Of a stretch of 43,064 bases of DNA, positions 1-7,510 are shown one piece after another (the stretch's first letter is position 1; each line of letters starts with the position of its first letter). The translations under genes and the position numbers were made by a program. The stretch spans positions 1-43,064 of the forward strand of contig NZ_WLYI01000041.1 in assembly GCF_009707515.1 (NCBI RefSeq), written 5' to 3'. Below the pieces are notes generated by a model, which was given only the letters and a program-made list of their open reading frames with translations, was not told where the DNA came from and did not search any database. The stretch is from Pseudomonas karstica. Its GTDB lineage: Bacteria > Pseudomonadota > Gammaproteobacteria > Pseudomonadales > Pseudomonadaceae.

Positions 1-50
1 GCGGCTACTTCGCCTTCTTCTTCTTTGTCGAATTCGTCCCAGCTCAGCAT
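1..50 (-). CDS. nrdB: Ribonucleoside-diphosphate reductase beta subunit, first 16 codons (partial)
   Basis: Read on the minus strand from the ATG at 50-48, the window edge encodes MLSWDEFDKEEEGEVA, the N-terminus I recognise for the Pseudomonas class Ia ribonucleotide reductase small (radical-carrying) subunit. The rest lies outside the window. A strong ribosome binding site, AGGAG, lies at 65-61, ten bases before the ATG, which supports this start. NrdB pairs with NrdA to make deoxynucleotides in the cytoplasm. nrdA is not immediately upstream: the next 420 bases contain no gene, so nrdB seems to have its own promoter. The call rests on only 16 residues. Confidence 0.72.
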   Translation of the reverse strand, partial: MLSWDEFDKEEEGEVA

Positions 51-474
51 GACGTGTCGTCTCCTGCGTGAGGGCCAAAGGTGCCCGTGTGAAACCGGAT
101 GGTTGGGTATTCACACGGCCCAGAGGCCGCGGTGGATCTTTAAGGAATCGTTTGTTGCAGCTAGCGCACGCATTAAACGGAATTGGGTTACGGGTGCTCT
201 GCGTGAGACTTGAGGGGCGGAGCGAGGGCTGCTTGCTCCTGCGGGGCCTCAGGTGTGGCTCTTCATCCCACTGTAAAGGGATATTGCAGGCCCGATTTAC
301 CCGCGCATTATAGGGAAAAATTCGGGTTTGTGTTGCGGCGGATGGTCACCCGGGGCGACCAAAACCCAATGGTTTTCGGCCAGAGCAAGGGTTTATAAGG
401 GTTTGCTGCGCCAGGATTTTTTTGGCAGGGCAAACGGACTTACCGACGGTCGCCATAGCTTACCTATGCCAGGT
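51..474. other. Intergenic region: nrdB leader and probable promoter
   Basis: No convincing gene is seen here. On the minus strand a good -10 box, TATAAT, reads at 312-307, with only a weak -35 (near 330-335). It would give nrdB a leader of about 250 nt. I did not find a clear NrdR or DnaA box by eye. The short open frames here look like chance frames. Confidence 0.4.
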
Positions 475-778
475 TGCGTCGCCAGGATCACCTATATCGA
501 AATGCGTGATGGCAGATCGGTAAGAAAGCATCACCCAAGCATAAGATGTTGGTGGATGGGGTTGTGAAGCGCTGGACGAAGTCTTGCCTTGGGGGGTGGG
601 CGCTGTTGACGCGACAGTCGAGGTGAAGCGCAGCCTCACTGAAGCAGGCCTGGTCATTAGCCAGAACGACACTGCCATTGCAGGGCATGCGATAGCAGCA
701 GGCTGTACGTTGGTGACGAATAACACGCGAGAGTTCAGGCGTGTTGCAGGGTTGCCTTATGAGGACTGGGTGCACTAG
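475..778 (+). pseudogene. Decayed VapC-type PIN-domain toxin (C-terminal two thirds, two frameshifts)
   Basis: The last 60 codons (frame of 584-778) read VLPWGVGAVDATVEVK, then NDTAIAGHAIA and LVTNNTREF, ending GLPYEDWV. These are typical C-terminal signatures of VapC PIN-domain ribonucleases, including the acidic NDTAIAGH patch. The upstream part is in other frames: 475-540 encodes ARITYIEMRDG, matching the usual VapC ITYxEMRxG segment, and 546-566 encodes MLVDGVV before the frame changes again near 567 to ALDEVLPW. About 100 of the usual 130-140 residues are left. The N-terminal LDTN metal-binding motif and any vapB antitoxin are missing. I infer a dead toxin gene left after the antitoxin was lost. 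A shortened active protein from TTG 584 is unlikely. Confidence 0.7.
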
Positions 779-893
779 ACCTGTGGTGGCTGGCGCAAGC
801 TTCTTCGGCAGTAAAAGGTGCTGTTCCTTTTTTGTATCAAGGCTCGAGTGTCAGGGACTCTTGGAAATCAGCAACTGTTTAGGTCGGCTCTTT

Positions 894-917
894 GCCGCAA
901 GACCGATTTCTTGCGGC
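894..917. repeat. Perfect 8-bp inverted repeat (hairpin)
   Basis: GCCGCAAG at 894-901 pairs with CTTGCGGC at 910-917 around an 8-nt loop. It lies just downstream of the DUF2790 gene on the minus strand, but no U-run follows on either strand, so it is not a standard intrinsic terminator. It could be an RNA 3' end stabiliser or a small repeat. Confidence 0.4.
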
Positions 918-954
918 GAATAAGATCAGGGTTTAAATCCGACTAACGAAATTA

Positions 955-1224
955 CTATCCGTTAGAGCAGCCATTGCCCATGACCTTGTAATTAAGGATA
1001 TGCCGTTGACCTTTCGAGTCTTCATATTCCATGCGCGCCGGTACCACTTCGCAAACTTCCGGAATACTGCTCATGGACAACACTTTGGCGATGTCCAACT
1101 CGGTACTGTAGGTGTACTCCTCGACAACTGCAGTGTTCTGGCTGGCTACGTCAGTCGGGGCCTCGTCGGCCAGGGCGGCGGTGGCGCACAGGCTGCTGAG
1201 TGCCATAACTAATAAAACTTTCAT
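955..1224 (-). CDS. Secreted DUF2790 family protein
   Basis: Predicted 89-residue protein. The start chosen is the ATG at 1224, because it gives a classic signal peptide (MKVLLVMALSSLCATAALA, cleavage at ALA-DE near residue 19). The in-frame ATG at 1260 would add a charged 12-residue extension before the signal. The mature part has the pattern I associate with Pseudomonas DUF2790 proteins: TYSTxLDIAKV, IPEVCEVVPARMEYEDSKG and a terminal VMGNGCSNG. The two cysteines (in EVCEVV and NGCSNG) could form a disulfide in the periplasm. Function is unknown; Pseudomonas genomes usually carry several copies. It stands alone, divergent from acs. The ribosome binding site is weak. Confidence 0.8.
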   Translation of the reverse strand: MKVLLVMALSSLCATAALADEAPTDVASQNTAVVEEYTYSTELDIAKVLSMSSIPEVCEVVPARMEYEDSKGQRHILNYKVMGNGCSNG

Positions 1225-1619
1225 CTTCGTTTTTACCTGTTTACGGTCGTAAGGGGGCACGGGGCCCTTGTGAGGCCGCGTGTGTCGCGGGAATTGGAAA
1301 GTTCGGATTAACGTGCCTTCGTGGGGGCTGTTGCGTGGTTAATCACAGTGCCTTGTTGGCGGGGTTGATTTTAGGCGTGCGCGTTATATTCATATACCCG
1401 TGCTTTTGATAAACACTTTTGGCGGTTTTCGTAACAATCCGGCGGGTGAAGGTTTTTTCATGCGCCGCAAAAGCGCCGCAGCCCGCGGGGTAGAGCGTTA
1501 TAGATGGGTGGCGGGGCAATATGCCGGGGCTTGTTACTACCATCGTCGAATGGTTCTATAGGGCCGGCCCGGCTACAACAGGGCCATACAACAACAACTA
1601 TGTCACCGAGGTAAGAAAG
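1225..1619. other. Shared upstream region of the DUF2790 gene and acs
   Basis: This 395-base divergent region contains no credible gene. It must hold promoters for both neighbours. An AT-rich stretch at 1380-1420 (TTATATTCATAT) is the most promoter-like part, but I cannot assign a -35/-10 pair with confidence. The acs ribosome binding site, GAGG, lies at about 1607-1610. Confidence 0.35.
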
Positions 1620-3575
1620 ATGAGTGCGGCTTCTCTGTACCCCGTTCGCCCCGAAGTAGCAGCCAATACGCTGACCGATGAGGCGACCTACAAGGCCATG
1701 TACCAGCAGTCGGTGGTCAACCCCGATGGCTTCTGGCGCGAGCAGGCTCGCCGTCTTGACTGGATCAAGCCTTTCACCACGGTGAAGCAGACCTCCTTCG
1801 ATGATCACCACGTTGACATCAAGTGGTTCGCCGATGGCACCTTGAACGTTTCCTACAACTGCCTGGACCGACACCTTGCCGAGCGTGGCGATCAGGCCGC
1901 GATCATCTGGGAGGGCGACGACCCTTCCGAAAGCCGCACCATCACTTACCGCGAACTGCATGAAGAAGTCTGCAAGTTCGCCAACGCCTTGCGCGGCCAG
2001 GATGTGCACCGCGGCGACGTGGTGACTATCTATATGCCGATGATCCCCGAGGCCGTGGTCGCCATGCTGGCCTGTACCCGCATCGGTGCGATTCACTCGG
2101 TGGTGTTTGGCGGTTTCTCGCCGGAAGCCCTGGCCGGCCGGATTATTGACTGTAAGTCGAAGGTGGTGATCACTGCCGACGAAGGCATTCGTGCCGGTAA
2201 GAAGATTCCGCTGAAGGTCAATGTCGACGACGCCCTGACCAACCCGGAAACCAGCAGCATCCAAAAAGTCATCGTCTGCAAGCGCACCGGTGGCAACATC
2301 AAGTGGAACCAGCATCGCGACATCTGGTACGAAGACCTGATGAAAGTGGCGGGCACCGTCTGCGCGCCCAAAGAGATGGGCGCCGAAGAGGCGTTGTTCA
2401 TCCTTTATACCTCCGGCTCCACCGGTAAGCCCAAGGGCGTGCAACACACCACCGGTGGTTACCTGCTCTATGCGGCGCTGACCCACGAGCGGGTGTTCGA
2501 CTACCGCCCGGGTGAAGTCTACTGGTGCACCGCCGACGTTGGCTGGGTCACCGGCCACACTTATATCGTCTACGGCCCGCTGGCCAACGGCGCGACGACA
2601 CTGCTGTTCGAGGGTGTGCCGAACTACCCGGACATCACTCGGGTGGCGAAGATCGTCGACAAGCACCAGGTCAATATCCTCTACACCGCGCCGACCGCGA
2701 TCCGCGCGATGATGGCATCCGGCACCGCCGCCTGCGAAGGCGCCGATGGCAGCAGCTTGCGCTTGCTGGGGTCGGTGGGTGAGCCGATCAACCCGGAAGC
2801 CTGGGACTGGTACTACAAGAACGTCGGTCAGTCCCGTTGCCCGATCGTCGACACCTGGTGGCAGACCGAAACCGGCGCCACCCTGATGAGCCCGCTGCCG
2901 GGCGCTCACGCCCTCAAGCCGGGCTCTGCCGCACGTCCATTCTTCGGTGTGGTACCGGCGTTGGTGGACAACCTGGGCAACATCATCGAGGGCGCCGCTG
3001 AAGGCAACCTGGTGATCCTCGATTCGTGGCCAGGCCAGGCGCGTACGCTGTACGGCGACCATGACCGTTTTGTCGACACCTACTTCAAGACTTTCCGTGG
3101 CATGTACTTCACTGGTGACGGCGCCCGTCGCGACGAGGACGGCTACTGGTGGATCACCGGTCGGGTGGATGACGTACTGAACGTGTCTGGCCACCGCATG
3201 GGTACCGCCGAGATCGAAAGCGCAATGGTTGCCCACCCGAAAGTCGCGGAAGCGGCGGTGGTGGGCGTACCGCATGACATCAAGGGGCAGGGTATTTATG
3301 TCTACGTCACTCTCAAAAACGGTGAAGAACCTAACGAAGCGTTGCGCCTGGAACTGAAAAATTGGGTGCGAAAGGAAATCGGGCCGATTGCTTCACCGGA
3401 TGTGATCCAGTGGGCACCGGGTTTGCCGAAGACCCGTTCGGGGAAAATCATGCGGCGTATCCTGCGCAAGATTGCGACCGCCGAATATGATGGGTTGGGG
3501 GATATCTCCACCCTGGCCGATCCGGGGGTGGTGCAGCATTTGATTGAAACCCACAAGACCATGAACGTCGCGTAA
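1620..3575 (+). CDS. acs: Acetyl-CoA synthetase (acetate-CoA ligase, AMP-forming)
   Basis: Predicted 651-residue cytoplasmic enzyme that activates acetate to acetyl-CoA through acetyl-AMP; this is essentially the length of E. coli Acs (652). Start: ATG 1620 preceded by GAGG at the right distance; an upstream in-frame ATG at 1521 would add 33 unrelated residues. Adenylate-forming family motifs are intact: TSGSTGKPKG at about residues 264-273, the DTWWQTETG region, and YFTGDGARRDEDGYWW at the domain hinge. PKTRSGKIMRR carries the catalytic lysine at residue 609, the position of the Lys that Pat/CobB acetylation regulates in Salmonella. It is a single-gene unit with its own terminator. Pseudomonas often has a second acs, so the acsA/acsB choice is left open. 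Confidence 0.97.
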   Translation: MSAASLYPVRPEVAANTLTDEATYKAMYQQSVVNPDGFWREQARRLDWIKPFTTVKQTSFDDHHVDIKWFADGTLNVSYNCLDRHLAERGDQAAIIWEGDDPSESRTITYRELHEEVCKFANALRGQDVHRGDVVTIYMPMIPEAVVAMLACTRIGAIHSVVFGGFSPEALAGRIIDCKSKVVITADEGIRAGKKIPLKVNVDDALTNPETSSIQKVIVCKRTGGNIKWNQHRDIWYEDLMKVAGTVCAPKEMGAEEALFILYTSGSTGKPKGVQHTTGGYLLYAALTHERVFDYRPGEVYWCTADVGWVTGHTYIVYGPLANGATTLLFEGVPNYPDITRVAKIVDKHQVNILYTAPTAIRAMMASGTAACEGADGSSLRLLGSVGEPINPEAWDWYYKNVGQSRCPIVDTWWQTETGATLMSPLPGAHALKPGSAARPFFGVVPALVDNLGNIIEGAAEGNLVILDSWPGQARTLYGDHDRFVDTYFKTFRGMYFTGDGARRDEDGYWWITGRVDDVLNVSGHRMGTAEIESAMVAHPKVAEAAVVGVPHDIKGQGIYVYVTLKNGEEPNEALRLELKNWVRKEIGPIASPDVIQWAPGLPKTRSGKIMRRILRKIATAEYDGLGDISTLADPGVVQHLIETHKTMNVA

Positions 3576-3593
3576 GGCGGGTTTGTAGGGAGG

Positions 3594-3629
3594 AGCCCTA
3601 TTCGGTGTGAGCCGGATAGGGCTTTTTTG
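3594..3629 (+). terminator. Intrinsic terminator of acs
   Basis: AGCCCTAT at 3594-3601 pairs with ATAGGGCT at 3615-3622 (the stem extends inward with TCGG/CCGG mismatches) and is followed by a run of T. It begins 18 bases after the acs stop codon. Confidence 0.85.
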
Positions 3630-4102
3630 TGCACGCCAGATCAATAAATATCGGTTTTTGTTGTGGGAGGTTTCTGAATGTTACCCGGTGGTGCAAATGT
3701 GTAACCCGCCGCCCAAACATGAGGCAAAGTGCTACACCCACACCCGCAAATAGCCTGCTTTAGAGGCGCCGGTAAAGAAGTTCCTACGTCAGGCTTGCCG
3801 TGCCAGAAGGGTTTGCGAATAATAGGCCCGCAATTTGCAGTGTTAACTGGTTTAATATCTTTTGTCTCTGCATAAAAGCATGAGGCTGTCAATGGGTTTG
3901 GGCCGCTTTCTCGGTGCTTCTGTAAATTGTTGTCGCATTGAGGAAATATCGGCTTCCGGCCTGTCGTTAGAATGCCGATCACTCGCTCGCCGTCGCTGAT
4001 GTTGATTACGTAGAAGCAAGCGACGCTATTTGCTTTCACTCAGTCGCATCGTGGGCCATGGCTCATACTGCTGTTTTTGCCCTATATCGATGGAGTCCCA
4101 AG
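3630..4102. other. Intergenic region upstream of the aot operon
   Basis: No convincing gene: a 132-codon minus-strand frame (3641-4039) has no recognisable family and an atypical composition rich in Cys and Pro. The region must carry the aotJ promoter. Its visible signals are the ArgR-like site at 3931 and the aotJ ribosome binding site GGAG at 4092-4095. Confidence 0.5.
3931..3946 (+). promoter_or_regulatory. Candidate ArgR half-site upstream of aotJ
   Basis: TGTCGC at 3931-3936, eight bases, then AA at 3945-3946 fits the Pseudomonas ArgR consensus TGTCGC-N8-AA. A weaker TGTCGT lies 31 bases further on at 3962. ArgR is known to control the aot operon in P. aeruginosa, and argR is the last gene of this cluster, so autoregulation is likely. 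Confidence 0.5.
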
Positions 4103-4894
4103 ATGAAGAAACTCGTGCTGTTGGGCGCCCTGGCGCTGTCTGTGTTGTCCATGCAAGCCTTCGCCGATGGAAAACCCCTGAAGATTGGTATCGAAGCGGC
4201 TTATCCTCCGTTTGCCTCGAAGGCGCCGGACGGCAGCATCGTCGGTTTCGACTACGACATTGGCAACGCTCTGTGTGAAGAGATGAAGGTCAAGTGCACG
4301 TGGGTCGAGCAAGAGTTCGATGGCCTGATCCCGGCGCTGAAAGTGCGCAAGATTGACGCGATCCTCTCGTCGATGTCCATCACCGAAGACCGCAAGAAGT
4401 CCGTGGACTTCACCAACCGCTACTACCTGACCCCGGCGCGCCTGGCGATGAAGGAAGGCACGGTTGTCAGCGACAGCCTGGATGAGTTGAAGGGCAAGAA
4501 GATTGGTGTGCAGCGCGGTTCGATCCATGACCGTTTCGCCAAGGAAGTCCTGGCTCCGAAAGGGGCTACCGTGGTGCCTTACAGTTCGCAGAATGAAATC
4601 TACCTGGACATTGAAGCCGGTCGCCTCGACGGTACCGTGGCTGACGCGACCCTGCTGCAGGAAGGTTTCCTCGATACGCCAGCCGGTAAAGGCTACGCGT
4701 TCACCGGCCCATCCTTCACCGACGTCAAATACTTCGGCGACGGCGTAGGCATCGCAGTCCGTAAGGGCGACAAGGCAAACCTGAAGCGCATCAACGCTGC
4801 TATCGCCGGGATCCGTGCCAACGGCAAATACAAGCAAATCCAGGACAAGTACTTCAACTTCGATATTTACGGCGCTGACACAGCAGCCCAGTAA
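4103..4894 (+). CDS. aotJ: Arginine/ornithine ABC transporter periplasmic binding protein
   Basis: Predicted 263-residue solute-binding protein of the lysine/arginine/ornithine class. The start at ATG 4103 gives a canonical signal peptide (residues 1-21, cleaved AFA-DG) and follows GGAG by 7 bases; the longer frame from 4058 would bury the signal. Family features: KIGIEAAYPPF near the mature N-terminus, VGFDYDIGNALC, the DGLIPALKVRKIDAI segment and SMSITEDRKKSVDFTNRYY. It captures arginine or ornithine in the periplasm and delivers it to AotQ/AotM. It is first in the operon. A hairpin with a U-run after it (4917) probably lets aotJ be expressed more than the permease genes. Confidence 0.93.
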   Translation: MKKLVLLGALALSVLSMQAFADGKPLKIGIEAAYPPFASKAPDGSIVGFDYDIGNALCEEMKVKCTWVEQEFDGLIPALKVRKIDAILSSMSITEDRKKSVDFTNRYYLTPARLAMKEGTVVSDSLDELKGKKIGVQRGSIHDRFAKEVLAPKGATVVPYSSQNEIYLDIEAGRLDGTVADATLLQEGFLDTPAGKGYAFTGPSFTDVKYFGDGVGIAVRKGDKANLKRINAAIAGIRANGKYKQIQDKYFNFDIYGADTAAQ

Positions 4895-4916
4895 ACCGTC
4901 GCAGTTGTCTGTCCAT

Positions 4917-4959
4917 AATGGCGCAAGCACCAGAACCTCTGACGTTTGCGCCATTTTTT
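4917..4959 (+). terminator. Intercistronic terminator/attenuator between aotJ and aotQ
   Basis: AATGGCGCAA at 4917-4926 pairs with TTGCGCCATT at 4946-4955 around a 19-nt loop, followed by a T-run to 4959. It lies within an operon, so partial read-through is expected. Such hairpins often keep binding-protein mRNA more abundant than permease mRNA. Confidence 0.75.
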
Positions 4960-4984
4960 CACCCCCTTTTCGAGGACCTGAATC

Positions 4985-5674
4985 ATGTTGAAAGGCTACG
5001 GGGCCGTTATCCTCGATGGCGCATGGTTGACGCTTCAGCTCGCCTTGTCGTCCATGGCCCTGGCCATTGTTCTGGGTCTGATCGGGGTCGCGTTGCGCCT
5101 GTCGCCGGTGCGTTGGTTGGCCTGGCTGGGCGACCTGTACTCCACGGTGATCCGCGGGATCCCCGACCTGGTGCTGATCCTGCTGATTTTCTACGGTGGT
5201 CAGGACCTGCTCAACCGTGTCGCGCCGCTTTTGGGCTACGACGACTATATTGACTTGAACCCCTTGGCCGCCGGTATCGGTACCCTGGGTTTCATCTTTG
5301 GCGCCTATTTGTCGGAAACCTTCCGTGGCGCCTTCATGGCCATTCCCAAGGGCCAGGCTGAAGCCGGCCTTGCCTATGGCATGAGCAGCTTCCAGGTGTT
5401 TTTCCGGGTGATGGTGCCGCAGATGATTCGGCTGGCAATCCCCGGGTTCACCAACAACTGGCTGGTATTGACCAAGGCCACCGCGTTGATTTCCGTGGTG
5501 GGCCTGCAAGACATGATGTTCAAGGCCAAGCAGGCGGCTGATGCCACCCGCGAGCCTTTTACCTTCTTCCTCGCAGTGGCCGCGATGTACCTGGTGCTCA
5601 CCAGCGTCTCGTTGCTGGCCTTGCGTCATCTTGAGAAACGCTACTCGGTAGGCGTAAGGGCGGCTGATCTATGA
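4985..5674 (+). CDS. aotQ: Arginine/ornithine ABC transporter permease (HisQ type)
   Basis: Predicted 229-residue inner-membrane permease of the polar amino acid family. About five hydrophobic segments are visible, for example WLTLQLALSSMALAIVLGL near the N-terminus and FFLAVAAMYLVLTSVSLLA near the C-terminus. The EAA loop (EAGLAYGMSS, starting near residue 126, ending in VPQMIRLAIPG) is the contact for the ATPase. It should form a heterodimer with AotM. The next gene overlaps it by four bases (ATGA at 5671-5674), so the two are translationally coupled. The order J-Q-M-orf-P is that of the P. aeruginosa aot operon. Confidence 0.92.
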   Translation: MLKGYGAVILDGAWLTLQLALSSMALAIVLGLIGVALRLSPVRWLAWLGDLYSTVIRGIPDLVLILLIFYGGQDLLNRVAPLLGYDDYIDLNPLAAGIGTLGFIFGAYLSETFRGAFMAIPKGQAEAGLAYGMSSFQVFFRVMVPQMIRLAIPGFTNNWLVLTKATALISVVGLQDMMFKAKQAADATREPFTFFLAVAAMYLVLTSVSLLALRHLEKRYSVGVRAADL

Positions 5675-6369
5675 TCTTCGACTACAACGTCATCTGGGAG
5701 GCCATGCCGCTGTACTTGGGTGGTTTGCTGACCACCCTGAAATTGCTGGCCATCTCGCTGTTCTTCGGTTTGCTCGCGGCCTTGCCCCTGGGCCTGATGC
5801 GCGTGTCCAAGCAACCGGTCATCAATGGCGCCGCCTGGCTCTATACCTATGTGATTCGCGGCACACCGATGCTGGTGCAGTTGTTCTTGATCTACTACGG
5901 ACTGGCTCAGTTCGAAGCCGTACGCGAAAGCTTTCTCTGGCCGTTGTTGTCCAGCGCGACCTTCTGCGCGTGCCTGGCCTTTGCCATCAATACCAGCGCC
6001 TACACTGCCGAAATCATTGCCGGCAGCCTCAAGGCCACCCCCAATGGCGAGATCGAGGCGGCCAAGGCCATGGGCATGTCGCGCTATAAGTTGTATCGCC
6101 GCATTCTGCTGCCATCGGCCCTGCGCCGGGCGTTGCCGCAGTACAGCAACGAGGTGATCATGATGCTGCAAACCACCAGCCTGGCCTCCATCGTCACCCT
6201 GATCGACATCACGGGTGCCGCGCGCACGGTGAACGCCCAGTATTACTTGCCGTTCGAAGCCTACATCACTGCAGGTGTTTTCTACCTGTGCCTGACCTTC
6301 ATTCTGGTGCGCCTGTTCAAGTTGGCCGAGCACCGCTGGCTGAGCTATCTGGCTCCACGGAAGCACTGA
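5671..6369 (+). CDS. aotM: Arginine/ornithine ABC transporter permease (HisM type)
   Basis: Predicted 232-residue inner-membrane permease, paralogous to AotQ. The membrane segments start with YLGGLLTTLKLLAISLFF. The RGTPMLVQLFLIYYG segment is typical of HisM-type subunits, and the EAA loop (EAAKAMGMSRYKLYRRI) begins near residue 129. It pairs with AotQ to form the channel. The start overlaps the aotQ stop codon by four bases, and the next gene follows after one base, so all three should be cotranslated. Confidence 0.93.
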   Translation: MIFDYNVIWEAMPLYLGGLLTTLKLLAISLFFGLLAALPLGLMRVSKQPVINGAAWLYTYVIRGTPMLVQLFLIYYGLAQFEAVRESFLWPLLSSATFCACLAFAINTSAYTAEIIAGSLKATPNGEIEAAKAMGMSRYKLYRRILLPSALRRALPQYSNEVIMMLQTTSLASIVTLIDITGAARTVNAQYYLPFEAYITAGVFYLCLTFILVRLFKLAEHRWLSYLAPRKH

Positions 6370-6370
6370 T

Positions 6371-7483
6371 ATGGAACGTATCGATCACGTGTTGCCCTGG
6401 GGGCATCTGGGTTGCGAGCGCCAACTGACGGTGTTCCGTTTCGGCAGTGGCGAGCGCAAGGCTTATATACAGGCCAGCCTGCATGCCGACGAACTGCCCG
6501 GTATGCGTACCGCGTGGGAGTTGAAAAAACGCCTGGCTGAACTGGAGCAGCAAGGCGCCCTGAATGGGGTGATCGAGTTGGTGCCCGTCGCCAACCCGAT
6601 GGGCCTGGGCCAGTTGTTGCAAGGCGCTCACCAGGGGCGTTTCGAAGTCGGCAGCGGTAAGAATTTCAACCGTGATTTCGCCGAGTTGAGCGAGCCGGTT
6701 GCCCAATTGCTCAAAGGCCAATTAGGGGATGATTCCCACGCTAATATGTGCCTGATCCGTCAAGCCATGAGCGATGCACTCGATGCCTTGCCGCCGGCCG
6801 CCAGCCAGCTGCAGGGCATGCAGCGCCTGCTGCTGAGCCATGCCTGCAGTGCCGATGTGGTGCTCGACCTGCATTGCGATGCCGAGGCAGCGCTGCATAT
6901 GTACGCCTTGCCCCAGCATTGGCCGCAGTGGCGTTCGTTGTCGGCGCATTTGAATGTGAAGGTCGCATTGCTGGCGGAAGATTCCGGTGGTAGCTCGTTT
7001 GACGAAGCCTGTTCGCTGCCCTGGTTGCGTTTGGCCCGGGAATTCCCTGAGGCACAGATTCCCTTGGCGTGCCTGGCAACGACCCTGGAGCTGGGCGGTC
7101 AGGCTGACACAGGGCGCGACGAAGCGATTTTTCACGCTGAAGGCATCCTCGCGTTCCTCGCCGAACAAGGGCTGATCAACGGTGAATGGCCACAAGCCGC
7201 ATACGAGGCTTGCGAAGGCATGCCCTTTGAAGGCACCGAATTGTTGTTCGCCCCCCACGCCGGCGTGATCAGCTACCTGCGCAAGGCGGGTGATTGGGTG
7301 GAAGCCGGTGAGCCGGTTTTTGAAGTAATTGACCCCTTGGCCGACCGCGTCAGTATTGTCTGTGCCGGCACATCGGGGGTGTTGTTTGCCGTTGAACGGC
7401 TACGTTATGCCCAAGCGGGTTTCTGGCTGGCCAAGGTGGCGGGGCGCGAAGCGCTGCGTCATGGGCGCTTGCTCAACGACTGA
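6371..7483 (+). CDS. Succinylglutamate desuccinylase/aspartoacylase-family zinc deacylase in the aot operon
   Basis: Predicted 370-residue protein of the M14-like deacylase family that includes AstE and aspartoacylase. The zinc and catalytic residues are visible: HxxE at His38/Glu41 (LHADELPG), His168 in VLDLHCD, and the family Glu at about 240 in TTLELGG. The last 80 residues (FAPHAGVISYLRKAGDWVEAGEPVFEV) look like a small beta-barrel, biotinyl/lipoyl-like fold, common in this subfamily. It occupies the position of PA0891 in P. aeruginosa, between aotM and aotP. Its substrate is not known; a periplasmic signal is absent, so it should act in the cytoplasm. I infer a role in deacylating imported N-acylated arginine or ornithine derivatives, unproven. 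It is distinct from the true aruE at 21669. Confidence 0.85.
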   Translation: MERIDHVLPWGHLGCERQLTVFRFGSGERKAYIQASLHADELPGMRTAWELKKRLAELEQQGALNGVIELVPVANPMGLGQLLQGAHQGRFEVGSGKNFNRDFAELSEPVAQLLKGQLGDDSHANMCLIRQAMSDALDALPPAASQLQGMQRLLLSHACSADVVLDLHCDAEAALHMYALPQHWPQWRSLSAHLNVKVALLAEDSGGSSFDEACSLPWLRLAREFPEAQIPLACLATTLELGGQADTGRDEAIFHAEGILAFLAEQGLINGEWPQAAYEACEGMPFEGTELLFAPHAGVISYLRKAGDWVEAGEPVFEVIDPLADRVSIVCAGTSGVLFAVERLRYAQAGFWLAKVAGREALRHGRLLND

Positions 7484-7510
7484 CCAACTGTTTTTGTGAG
7501 AACCGACCGC

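Noticed and set aside
1458..3275. 605-codon minus-strand open frame opposite acs
   Set aside because: It is the antisense shadow of a highly conserved gene with strong GC3 bias; its translation has no recognisable domain and acs has every catalytic motif.
3641..4039. 132-codon minus-strand frame between acs and aotJ
   Set aside because: Not the shadow of a gene, so it was considered, but composition is atypical, no family is recognised, and the region carries the aot promoter and ArgR site.
4082..5629. 515-codon minus-strand frame across aotJ and aotQ
   Set aside because: It crosses two genuine genes and their intergenic hairpin; the translation is Gln/His/Arg-rich, typical of antisense frames in GC-rich DNA.
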